This document shows, one piece after another, positions 12,950 through 20,521 of a stretch of DNA of 21,579 nt. Numbering within the stretch: position 1 is the stretch's first letter; every line of letters begins with the position of its first letter. The notes beneath the pieces were generated by a model. That model ran no database searches, was not told the origin of the DNA, and saw only the letters and a list, made by a program, of their open reading frames with translations. This DNA is from a virus. Location of the stretch: positions 1-21,579 of the IMG/VR virus record IMGVR_UViG_3300047318_000102; one strand, 5' to 3'. The position numbers were made by a program, and so were the translations under genes.

Positions 12950-14367
12950 TGCCTCGCTTCGCCCTGACTACCGCATCTTACGCGGCGCGCGGCCTCATTG
13001 CTGGGGCACAGCGCCAGGTGAACCTCTACGCCGAGCAGAATCCGCCAGACTCGCCGGTGCCGTTCACCTACTACGGCACGCCCGGCAAGACGGTATGGTC
13101 CACGATCCCCGGCGTTGGCCCGGTGCGCTGCCTGCACACGGCGATGACGGGCGTGTTCTTTGGCGTGCGGGGCAACAAGCTGTACCGCTACGGCACAGAT
13201 TGGATCGAACTGGCGACGCTGGCGACCTCTGCTGGCCCGGTGGTGCCGGCTGACAACGGGATTCACGCCGTTTTCGTGGATGGCACGACCACGGCGCCCA
13301 CAGTCAAGCTGTCTGACTTCACTGTCGGCGTGATGGCCGGGGATGGCTGGTATGGCGCGGAGTTTGTGTCGTTCATTGACGGCCGATTCGTCTTCAACAA
13401 GCCCGGCACGCAGATTTTCTACTGGACTGGCGCCTATGCGCTGACGCTGGACGCGCTGGACTTCGCCTCGGCGGAAGGCGCGCCGGACAAGCTGGTGACG
13501 CTGCTAGTCGACCACCGCGAAATCTGGCTGATGGGCGAGCGCACGACCGAGAAGTTCTATTCGTCGGGCGCGTCTGACAGCCCGTTTGCCCGCCTCAACG
13601 GTGTTTTCATCGAGCAGGGCATCATGGCCCGGTACTCCGCAGCCAGCATCAACAATGCGATTGCTTGGCTCGGCGCGAACGAGCAGGGCGGCGGCATCGT
13701 GTGGCTGTCTGGCGGCGGTGACCCGCAGCGGATCAGCACGCATGCGATGGAGGAAGAGTTCCGCACCTATGGGGCGCTGGAAGATGCCTTTGCCTTCGTC
13801 TGCCAGCAGGGCGGGCACACGTTCTATTGGCTGACCTTCCCGAGCGCCGGCAAGACGTGGGTGTATGACGCAGCCACGAATCAATGGCATGAGCGCGCCT
13901 ATCGTGACTCGCTGAACCACCTGACGCGAGACCGCGCCAACTGTCACGCCTACTACAAGGGCATGAATCTGGTTGGCGACTGGCAGGACGGGCGCGTCTA
14001 CAAGCTGGATCTGGACGCCACGACCGACGATGGCGCCGAGATCGTACGCATCAAGGATTTCCCGCACTCGGTTCACGCCGATGGATTCCGTATGTTCTAC
14101 CAGCGCTTCCGCCTGGATTGCGAAGTTGCCGTTGGCAATGCAACGGAGGCTGACCCGCAAGTCTGGCTGTCGTGGTCGGACGATGGCGGCCATACCTGGT
14201 CGTCCACCCTGACGCGCAGCCTTGGCAAGACTGGTGACTACCGCCATCGGGTGGAGTGGCGCCGGCTCGGCTCGGGCTATGACCGGATCTGGCGCTTCTC
14301 TACCACCGCGAAGGCCAAAATCGCCATGCAGGGCGCATGGGTTGACGCGCAGCCGGGGGCGGTATGA
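12949..14367 (+). CDS. P22 gp10-like packaged-DNA stabilisation protein, 472 aa
   Basis: A beta-propeller-like tail-machine protein. Visible markers: AGAQRQVNLYAEQNPPDSP and a YGTPGKTVWSTIPG segment near the N terminus, repeated WLxxNEQGGGIVW-type blades, VYDAATNQWHERAY, and WLSWSDDGGHTWS near the end. These, and a length equal to that of P22 gp10 as I remember it, support membership in the gp10 stabilisation family, which sits below gp4 and holds tailspikes and needle. Starts at a TGATG overlap without a good Shine-Dalgarno, so coupled translation is likely. Confidence 0.85.
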   Translation: MPRFALTTASYAARGLIAGAQRQVNLYAEQNPPDSPVPFTYYGTPGKTVWSTIPGVGPVRCLHTAMTGVFFGVRGNKLYRYGTDWIELATLATSAGPVVPADNGIHAVFVDGTTTAPTVKLSDFTVGVMAGDGWYGAEFVSFIDGRFVFNKPGTQIFYWTGAYALTLDALDFASAEGAPDKLVTLLVDHREIWLMGERTTEKFYSSGASDSPFARLNGVFIEQGIMARYSAASINNAIAWLGANEQGGGIVWLSGGGDPQRISTHAMEEEFRTYGALEDAFAFVCQQGGHTFYWLTFPSAGKTWVYDAATNQWHERAYRDSLNHLTRDRANCHAYYKGMNLVGDWQDGRVYKLDLDATTDDGAEIVRIKDFPHSVHADGFRMFYQRFRLDCEVAVGNATEADPQVWLSWSDDGGHTWSSTLTRSLGKTGDYRHRVEWRRLGSGYDRIWRFSTTAKAKIAMQGAWVDAQPGAV

Positions 14368-14756
14368 GCAACCTGACTGTTCCGTGGCGCGAGCCGATGC
14401 TAGACCGGGCGGGCAACATTGCGCCGCCTTGGATCATCTTCTGGAATGAGTTGATCACGCGCGTCGGCGGCGTTGGCAATGTGACCGACCTTGCTGGCGT
14501 GATCGCACTTATCAACGCGCTCACCGCCAATCTCGATGTGCTGACGGTCATCGTCAATGACCAGGGCGTCGCCAAGCCGCCGATTGACCACGGCATCGAG
14601 GCCGCCATCGGCGAACTGCTCCAGGAATCGCAGCGGCTGCAAGCATCCAATCAGGCCCTGCAAAGCCAGATAGAAGAACTGCGCTCGCAACTCGATGCGA
14701 GCCGCGGCGATGACCTGCGCTCGCGCATTGAAATCATTGAAGGAGTGATCGGCTGA
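14364..14756 (+). CDS. Small coiled-coil structural protein, 130 aa
   Basis: N terminus 'LTVPWREPMLDRAGNIAPPW' followed by IIFWNELITRVGG resembles the start of small phage virion proteins; the middle is hydrophobic and beta/helix mixed (VIALINALTANLDVLTVIV), and residues 80-125 form a coiled coil (ESQRLQASNQALQSQIEELR). Gene place between gp10-like and ejection genes is where P22 has its needle gene 26, and a trimeric coiled coil would suit a short tail needle or fibre, but the protein is much shorter than gp26. ATG 14364 overlaps the upstream TGA. Confidence 0.6.
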   Translation: MSNLTVPWREPMLDRAGNIAPPWIIFWNELITRVGGVGNVTDLAGVIALINALTANLDVLTVIVNDQGVAKPPIDHGIEAAIGELLQESQRLQASNQALQSQIEELRSQLDASRGDDLRSRIEIIEGVIG

Positions 14757-15097
14757 TGGCAATCACCTACTCGAAGCTCTTTGAGCCCACCGTCCTGACG
14801 ACGAGCGCGGCGACGCTCTTTACCGTTGGCGCGACGCCGACGACGAACCTGCTGCGCGGCGGACGTGTGCGCTTCACGAACACCACGGCGGGCGCCGTCA
14901 CAGTCACGGCGCATGCGGTCCCGTTGGCTGGTTCGGCGGCGGATGGCAATGCGATCCTGAAGGCTAAGAGCATCGCGGCCAATGACTATCTGGATGTCGA
15001 TCTGCCGATGATGAAGGCGGGCGATTTCTTCCAAGCGCTGGCCGGTGCCGGGGCGTCGATCACGGCGCATCTGATTGCGGGGAGTGTGTTCTCGTGA
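14756..15097 (+). CDS. Small beta-rich structural protein, 113 aa
   Basis: Reads as an Ig-like or jelly-roll beta sandwich: FEPTVLTTSAATLFTVGATP, GGRVRFTNTTAGAVTVTAHA, SIAANDYLDVDLPMMKAGDF, and a final strand SITAHLIAGSVFS. Such proteins in late operons usually decorate the capsid or tail. AAGGAG precedes ATG 14756, which overlaps the upstream stop; its own stop overlaps the next GTG. Confidence 0.65.
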   Translation: MAITYSKLFEPTVLTTSAATLFTVGATPTTNLLRGGRVRFTNTTAGAVTVTAHAVPLAGSAADGNAILKAKSIAANDYLDVDLPMMKAGDFFQALAGAGASITAHLIAGSVFS

Positions 15098-15540
15098 ATC
15101 TGGATGTCACATTCGGCCGCCCGATGCGCGAGCGGGTTGTGCGGCTGGAGAAGGGGTTGGAGTCGCAGCCGCAAGTCGATTGCCCCGTGCGGCACTACTT
15201 CGCCCCTGGCATGTATGCGCGAGAGATCCGCATCCCGAAGGGCACTGTGCTGGTAGGCGCTGTCCACAAGACCGAGAACCTCGCTGTGCTGTCGGCTGGC
15301 CGGCTCCAGCTTGTGACCGACAGCGGCACGGTGGAGATTTCCGCCCCCCACACGCTGACCGTGAAGCCAGGCCAGAAGAACGCCGCACTGGCGCTGGAAG
15401 ACGCCGTATGGACGAACTTCTTCCCGACTGACGAGACCGACCCCGACAAGCTGGTCGAGATCCTGACGGAATCGAAGGCCTGCGAACTACTGGGCGGACC
15501 TGAAAACAAGCAACTGATCGCCAACCGGCTGAAGGGGTAA
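15094..15540 (+). CDS. Cupin-like phage protein, 148 aa
   Basis: A double-psi/cupin-type beta barrel is suggested by PVRHYFAPGMYAREIRIPKG, VLVGAVHKTENLAVLSAGRL and ISAPHTLTVKPGQKNAAL, ending with WTNFFPTDETDPDKLVEIL, a pattern typical of cupins where a His-x-x-x-Glu pair (HKTEN) and a late segment could bind metal. The second cupin motif's His is not obvious, so it may be non-enzymatic. It probably is a virion or assembly protein. Start GTG 15094 follows GGGGAG and overlaps the previous TGA. Confidence 0.65.
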   Translation: MNLDVTFGRPMRERVVRLEKGLESQPQVDCPVRHYFAPGMYAREIRIPKGTVLVGAVHKTENLAVLSAGRLQLVTDSGTVEISAPHTLTVKPGQKNAALALEDAVWTNFFPTDETDPDKLVEILTESKACELLGGPENKQLIANRLKG

Positions 15541-15544
15541 AAAC

Positions 15545-16600
15545 ATGGCTTTTGGAATCTCCGCAGGGGCGCTCGTTGCTGGCGGGATTGCGGCTGCGGG
15601 CGCGGTTGGGGGCGCGATGATCAGCGCGAATGGGGCCAAGAGCGCAGCCAACGCGCAACGGCAATCTGCCGCTGATGCGAATGCTCTTCAGCAGTACCAA
15701 TACGACACCACGCGCCAAGACCAGGTGCCGTGGCGTACGGTCGGCAACAACGCGCTGAATCAGCTTGCCTTGCGTATGGGGGTCGGCGGCTACCGCGGCG
15801 AAGCGCCGGCCGTGCAGAGCATGGACGAGATCCGCGCGAACATGCAGAAGCAGTATGGCGGCCCTGCGCAGACTGGTCAGAATGGCCTGTACGGCGTGCA
15901 GATGCAGTGGAATGGCGCGGACAGCGGCAACTCGATCAACTACGTTCCTCTGGATCTGCAAGGCGCCGACCCCGGGACCATTGAGGCGGCCGCACAGGCC
16001 GAGTACCAGCGCCAACAGCAGGCGCTGAGCGCATGGAATGCGCAGGGCAATGCCGACCAGAGCAACCCGCTCTATGGCTCCCTGCTGAAGAACTTCACCG
16101 CGCAGGACTTCCAGACTGACCCCGGCTATGAGTTCCGCAAGGCCGAGGGCATGAAGGGCATCGAGAACTCGGCGGCAGCGCGCGGCGGGCTGCTATCTGG
16201 CGCTGCGCTCAAGGCTGCGGGCCAGTACAACCAGAACTTTGCGTCGAACGAGTACGGCAACGCCTTCAATCGGTTCAACACAAACCAGACGAACCAGTAC
16301 AACCGGCTCGCGTCTCTGGCCGGTGTCGGGCAGACGGCGAACAATGCCGTGCAGACGGCTGGCCAGAACTACGCCAACCAAGCTGGGGCGAACCTGATGG
16401 CAGCGGGCAATGCCACGGCTGCAGGCGCGCAGCGTGCGTCCGGATATATCGGGCAAGGTCTCGGCTTCGCTGCCAACCAGCTTTCGAACAACTGGGGCAA
16501 TTTCGGCGGCGTAAGCAACAACCCGTATGGCAACTATCAGGCCCAGACCGCCCCGGTGACTGACTATTACGCTGGCGTCAACGGCACGCCGCTCCCTTGA
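15545..16600 (+). CDS. DNA ejection (internal virion) protein 1, 351 aa
   Basis: N terminus AFGISAGALVAGGIAAAGAV followed by GGAMISANGAKSAANAQ is a Gly/Ala-rich hydrophobic helix like those of P22 gp7-type and other DNA-transfer proteins that insert into the host envelope. The remainder is Asn/Gln/Ala/Gly-rich (NRFNTNQTNQYNRLASLAGV, GFAANQLSNNWGNFGG). The fixed features 'DTTRQDQVPWRTVGNNALNQ' and 'DPGYEFRKAEGMKGIENSAA' are a pattern I associate with DNA transfer proteins. AAGGGG precedes ATG 15545. First of three consecutive ejection-type genes. Confidence 0.65.
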   Translation: MAFGISAGALVAGGIAAAGAVGGAMISANGAKSAANAQRQSAADANALQQYQYDTTRQDQVPWRTVGNNALNQLALRMGVGGYRGEAPAVQSMDEIRANMQKQYGGPAQTGQNGLYGVQMQWNGADSGNSINYVPLDLQGADPGTIEAAAQAEYQRQQQALSAWNAQGNADQSNPLYGSLLKNFTAQDFQTDPGYEFRKAEGMKGIENSAAARGGLLSGAALKAAGQYNQNFASNEYGNAFNRFNTNQTNQYNRLASLAGVGQTANNAVQTAGQNYANQAGANLMAAGNATAAGAQRASGYIGQGLGFAANQLSNNWGNFGGVSNNPYGNYQAQTAPVTDYYAGVNGTPLP

Positions 16601-16608
16601 GGCAAGAC

Positions 16609-17775
16609 ATGGCAGATACCCTCCCGTTCCTCCAAGGCTGGCAGTCCTCGCAGCAGATGCAGGACTCCGCGCAGGAGAACAAGCTGCGCAAGCTGCTGCT
16701 CGACCAGAAAACGCAGGAGATCGGCCAGCAGAACGCGCTCTCCGGCATCATCGGAAACACGGCGAACTACGATCAGAACGGCTATCTGAAGCGCGACGCA
16801 CTGCCGCAGATCGCTGCTGCGGCGCCGGGCCAGCTTCCCGCCTACCAGAAGATGTACGCCGAGCAGGATGCCCACCAGGCGACGGCGCTGAAGCAGAAGC
16901 GCGCTGATTTGATCGCCCAGTTCGATTGGGGCGACAAGGAGTTGGCGAACGTGCGCGATCAGGCCGGCTATGACCAGTTCCGCCAGCGCGCGGCCTCGGT
17001 CTATCCCGATTTGGCGGCCAAATTGCCTCAGCAGTTCGACCCGGCGAGCATTGCGGCGAACCGCGCCAAGGTGATCCCGATGATCGAGCAGCTAAAACTG
17101 CAGCAGAAGCAGGACGAGTTCACCGAGACGCAGCGCCACAACCAGGCGACGGAGGCAACTGCCGCGGCGAACGTTGGCAAGCCGCAAGTGCTGCAGACGG
17201 AAAACGGGCCGGTCATTGTTGACGCGAAAACAGGCCTCGCGCGCCCGGCTGTTGGCCTAGATGGCAAGCCGCTGCCGAACCCGAAAGAGGCACAAGCTGA
17301 AACCGGCCGGAAGAAGGACGCCAACGACGCTCTGTCGCTGCTCGATCAGGCCGAAAAGCTGGTTCCGGATTCGACTGGCAGCTATATCGGCGCCGGGGTC
17401 GACACAGCGGCGGCTGCCTTCGGCAAGTCCACGGGCGGCGCCAAGGCGGCTGCGCAGCTCAAGGCGATCGAGGGCATGCTCGTCTCCAAGATGCCCAGGA
17501 TGAGCGGCCCGCAGTCCGACAAGGACGTTGCGATGTACCGTCAGATGGCCGGCACGATCGGCGATCCGACCATCCCGGGCGATACCAAGCTGGCCGCGAT
17601 CAAGACCATCCGCGAGATCCAGAACAAGTATGCCGGCAATGATTCAGCGGGAGCGCCGGCAGCACCTGCGACACCGAAGCCCCCCGCACCGCAGATCGAC
17701 GCGCTGGCAGAGTTGCGTCGCCGCGCGACCTCCGACCCGGCCCTGGCCGCCAAACTCAAGACAATGGGGTACTAA
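16609..17775 (+). CDS. DNA ejection (internal virion) protein 2, 388 aa
   Basis: Helical, Gln/Ala-rich: DSAQENKLRKLLLDQKTQEI, YEQDAHQATALKQKRA-type segments, and a Gly/Pro linker region in the second half (PAVGLDGKPLPNPKEAQAET), ending in a Pro-rich hinge (PATPKPPAP) and a short helix. No known enzyme motif. Place between two other ejection-type genes suggests the P22 gp20 position. ATG 16609 has GAGG (16599-16602) six bases upstream; an in-frame TTG at 16597 overlaps the preceding stop but lacks its own site. The next ATG follows the TAA directly. Confidence 0.6.
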   Translation: MADTLPFLQGWQSSQQMQDSAQENKLRKLLLDQKTQEIGQQNALSGIIGNTANYDQNGYLKRDALPQIAAAAPGQLPAYQKMYAEQDAHQATALKQKRADLIAQFDWGDKELANVRDQAGYDQFRQRAASVYPDLAAKLPQQFDPASIAANRAKVIPMIEQLKLQQKQDEFTETQRHNQATEATAAANVGKPQVLQTENGPVIVDAKTGLARPAVGLDGKPLPNPKEAQAETGRKKDANDALSLLDQAEKLVPDSTGSYIGAGVDTAAAAFGKSTGGAKAAAQLKAIEGMLVSKMPRMSGPQSDKDVAMYRQMAGTIGDPTIPGDTKLAAIKTIREIQNKYAGNDSAGAPAAPATPKPPAPQIDALAELRRRATSDPALAAKLKTMGY

Positions 17776-20403
17776 ATGGCAGACCTGTCTAGCGCTTCGA
17801 CAGAATCGCTGCTGGCGTCCGTCAAGGCCAAGGCAAGCACTCCGGAGTCGTTCTCGGCGCAGTATGGCGGCGTCGCGGAGGCGACCGGAAAGCAACTCGG
17901 CGTCGATCCGAAGCTGCTGCTCGCCCAATGGGGGCTAGAAACGGGCTGGGGTAAGTCGGTGGTTCCTGGCACGTTCAATCTTGGCAACATCAAGGACTTC
18001 GCTGGCGGCGGCGTGGCGGCCACGGACAACATGACCGGCTCGCGCGACAAGTACCGCGCCTATGAGTCGCCGGATGCGTTCGCCTCGGACTTCGCCGGCC
18101 TGATCGGGCGCAAGTACAAGGGGGCGACGGGCGCAGGTTCGGATGCCGCCAAGTACCTCGCCGGCCTGCAGGGTTACGCCGAAGACCCGAATTATGCCGC
18201 CAAAGTGACTGCGGCCTACAAGAGACTGAGCCCGGGCCCGGTTGCCGCTGTCGCGGACAAGGTGCTTTCTACCGTCTCTGGCGCGGCGCAGGCCGCGACG
18301 CCTGCCGATCTGTCGGGCGCGAGCACCGACGACCTGCTGGCGGCGCTGGGTGCTCGCGCGAAGCCGAAGGAAGCGCCTCCCGCTGGCGCATCGAGGGCAA
18401 AGGGCAGCGCGCTGGGCGGCGCCTGGATGGGCTTGCGTGATGCGGTGGATGCCGGCGCCCAGCTTGCGCGCCGCGTCGTGCCGGAAGGTGTCGGCCAGGC
18501 AATGGATGAGTTCGGCAACAAGCTGGCCGATCTTGGCCTGCCGGTGGCCCGCTCCAATGGCGTCGCAGGCGTCGACCAGATCGTCAAGGGCGCCAACGCC
18601 GAATACGACGCCTCGCGCAAGCTGGCCGGCCGCGATGGCATGGACCTCGCCCGCGTGGCCGGCAACATCGCCAACCCGGTGAACCGCCTGATTCCCATGG
18701 GCGGCGCCTCGACCGCGCTGCAGGTTGCTGGCCGCGCCGGCGCGCAAGGGGCGCTGTCCGGGCTCGCGTCGCCGGTGCTCGACACCGACAACTTCGGCGC
18801 CTCTAAGGCGGTGCAGACCCTCCTCGGTGGCGCTGCTGGTGCGGCCGGTGGCGTGGTGGCTGACAAGCTGATCAAGGGCGCCTCCAGCATGGTCGACCGG
18901 CTCAAGGCGACGATGCGCAGCCCGGAACTGTCCCGCCTCGACGCCGATACGCTGATCCAGCGCGCGGCGCAAGAGCAGGGCGTCGACCTGACAGCGATCC
19001 CGGACTCGATCAAGTCGCAGTTGCGCGAGCAGGTTGGCAAGTCGCTCCGGGGCAACCAAGCCCCGGACACGCGGGCCATGATTCGTCAGGCCGAGGGGCG
19101 CGCCATCCTTGGGGACGAGGGGGCCTTGACACTCGGCCAAGCGACCAGAGACCCGATCCAGTTCGCCCGCGAGAGGGACTTGCGCGGCGTGAACCTTGGC
19201 AGCCAGGGGACGCCAAAGAACGCGCTGGCCGACAAGTTTGCAGCGCAAAACAACCGGCTGATCCAGGCGCTGAACGAACGCGGCGCCGCGACGGCTCCGG
19301 GTGAGTTCCAGACCGGCAACAAGCTGGTTGAGGCGCTGCGCCAGTACGACGATGCAGCAAAGGCCAAGATCGGCGGCCTGTACGACAAGGCCGAGTCGCT
19401 CAATGGCGGCCAGATCCCGCTAGACCATCGGGCATTTGCTGACAGTGCGCTGGCGAACCTTGAGCAAGGGATGAAGACGGGGTTCCTGCCGGCCGAGATC
19501 AAGAACATCGTCAACGGCGTCAGCAAGGGCGAAATCCCGCTGACCATCAGCACGTCGGAACAGATCAAGTCCACAGTGGCCGCGGCAATTCGCAAGGCAC
19601 AACGGGCCGGCGACGGCAACGAAGCCTACGCGCTCGGGATCGTGCGGGATGCGCTGGAGAACGCCAAGCCGATGGGGGATGTGTCGTTTGGCGGCAATCA
19701 ACTGGCGCGAGCTGGCACGCCGTTGCCGCCGTCTTCGCTGGGGGCTGACGCTCAGGGCGCGTTCAACCAAGCGCGCGCTGCGGCCCGCGAGCGCTTCGGC
19801 CGACTGGAGTCGAATCCCGCTCTGAAGGCCGCAGTTGATGGCGCCGAGCCTGACAAATTCTTCCAGTCCCGTGTGCTGAACGCGCCGGTTCGGGAGGTGC
19901 GCGCCCTGATCGACGCGGTTCCTGAGCAGGCTGGAAACGTTCGGCAGCAGATGGTGGACTTCCTCAAGTCCAAGGCGGTAAGCGGCGCCAAGGATGAGGT
20001 GGCCCTGTTCTCGCAGTCTGGCTACAACAAGGCGCTGCGGGAGATTGGTGACGAGAAGCTGGCGACGATCTTCAGCCCGCAAGAGCTGGCGCAACTGAAG
20101 TCTATCGGCAACGTGGCGGCCTACATCCAGGCGCAGCCGGCCGGATCTGCGGTGAACAACTCGAACACCGCATCAGCTGTGATGAACCTACTTTCGCAGA
20201 TGAGCGGGAAGATCGGAGGGGCGCCGTTCATCAACATCGCCCGGAACAGCATCAACCAGTTCCGCGACGAGAACGCGGTTTCCAACGCGCTTGCGGCGAA
20301 GGTGCCAAGCCAGGCGAAAGAAGCGCCAGTAAATGCGCTCCGAGCGCTCCTGCCGCCGTTTGCGGGCGGCCTCGGCCTTCTTGGCGGTGATGCGGGCAGA
20401 TAG
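17776..20403 (+). CDS. Large ejection protein with N-terminal glucosaminidase-like muramidase domain, 875 aa
   Basis: Residues about 28-152 form a glucosaminidase/FlgJ-type peptidoglycan hydrolase: LLLAQWGLETGWGKS with catalytic Glu55, GTFNLGNIK (66-73), RAYESPDAFASDF, and GYAEDPNYAAKVTAAY. A virion enzyme of this kind opens the cell wall for DNA entry. The short motif DLSxAST..LLA occurs at residues 3-14 and again at 178-189, before a long Ala-rich helical body (P22 gp16-like in place) with a hydrophobic stretch near MGGASTALQVAGRAGAQGAL. Downstream parts include KALREIGDEKLATIFSPQEL. The last 33 codons have unusual codon use (see findings). Starts immediately after the upstream TAA. Confidence 0.75.
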   Translation: MADLSSASTESLLASVKAKASTPESFSAQYGGVAEATGKQLGVDPKLLLAQWGLETGWGKSVVPGTFNLGNIKDFAGGGVAATDNMTGSRDKYRAYESPDAFASDFAGLIGRKYKGATGAGSDAAKYLAGLQGYAEDPNYAAKVTAAYKRLSPGPVAAVADKVLSTVSGAAQAATPADLSGASTDDLLAALGARAKPKEAPPAGASRAKGSALGGAWMGLRDAVDAGAQLARRVVPEGVGQAMDEFGNKLADLGLPVARSNGVAGVDQIVKGANAEYDASRKLAGRDGMDLARVAGNIANPVNRLIPMGGASTALQVAGRAGAQGALSGLASPVLDTDNFGASKAVQTLLGGAAGAAGGVVADKLIKGASSMVDRLKATMRSPELSRLDADTLIQRAAQEQGVDLTAIPDSIKSQLREQVGKSLRGNQAPDTRAMIRQAEGRAILGDEGALTLGQATRDPIQFARERDLRGVNLGSQGTPKNALADKFAAQNNRLIQALNERGAATAPGEFQTGNKLVEALRQYDDAAKAKIGGLYDKAESLNGGQIPLDHRAFADSALANLEQGMKTGFLPAEIKNIVNGVSKGEIPLTISTSEQIKSTVAAAIRKAQRAGDGNEAYALGIVRDALENAKPMGDVSFGGNQLARAGTPLPPSSLGADAQGAFNQARAAARERFGRLESNPALKAAVDGAEPDKFFQSRVLNAPVREVRALIDAVPEQAGNVRQQMVDFLKSKAVSGAKDEVALFSQSGYNKALREIGDEKLATIFSPQELAQLKSIGNVAAYIQAQPAGSAVNNSNTASAVMNLLSQMSGKIGGAPFINIARNSINQFRDENAVSNALAAKVPSQAKEAPVNALRALLPPFAGGLGLLGGDAGR

Positions 20404-20463
20404 CACTTGCCATAGCCCCGCGCCAATGCCGACCAAGGCTGCATGAGTTAGGTCGAAGTCCAT
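20188..20463 (-). CDS. Possible antisense small protein, 91 aa
   Basis: On the minus strand, MDFDLTHAALVGIGAGLWQV gives one short hydrophobic helix, then a strongly basic helix (SARITAKKAEAARKRRQERS). Hand count over 20305-20400 shows 27 of 32 minus-strand codons with G/C in third position, against 19 of 32 in the plus frame; over 20221-20304 the plus frame has 26 of 28. That suggests coding on the minus strand for about 100 bases. Against it: no good Shine-Dalgarno before ATG 20463, no promoter seen, and full overlap with the ejection gene. A holin-like or small membrane protein is one guess. Low confidence. Confidence 0.25.
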   Translation of the reverse strand: MDFDLTHAALVGIGAGLWQVLSARITAKKAEAARKRRQERSERIYWRFFRLAWHLRRKRVGNRVLVAELVDAVPGDVDERRPSDLPAHLRK

Positions 20464-20479
20464 TCAAAAAGCATAGCAC

Positions 20480-20502
20480 AGCCACCTTCGGGTGGCTTTT
20501 TT
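20480..20502 (+). terminator. UUCG-loop terminator before the tailspike gene
   Basis: AGCCACC (20480-20486), TTCG (20487-20490), GGTGGCT (20491-20497) and six T (20497-20502). The plus-strand T-run fits termination of the structural operon behind the ejection genes. The tailspike would then need read-through, antitermination or an unseen promoter. The remaining gap 20404-20521 shows no plus-strand gene. Confidence 0.8.
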
Positions 20503-20521
20503 CATTTCTGACGGAGCCAAG

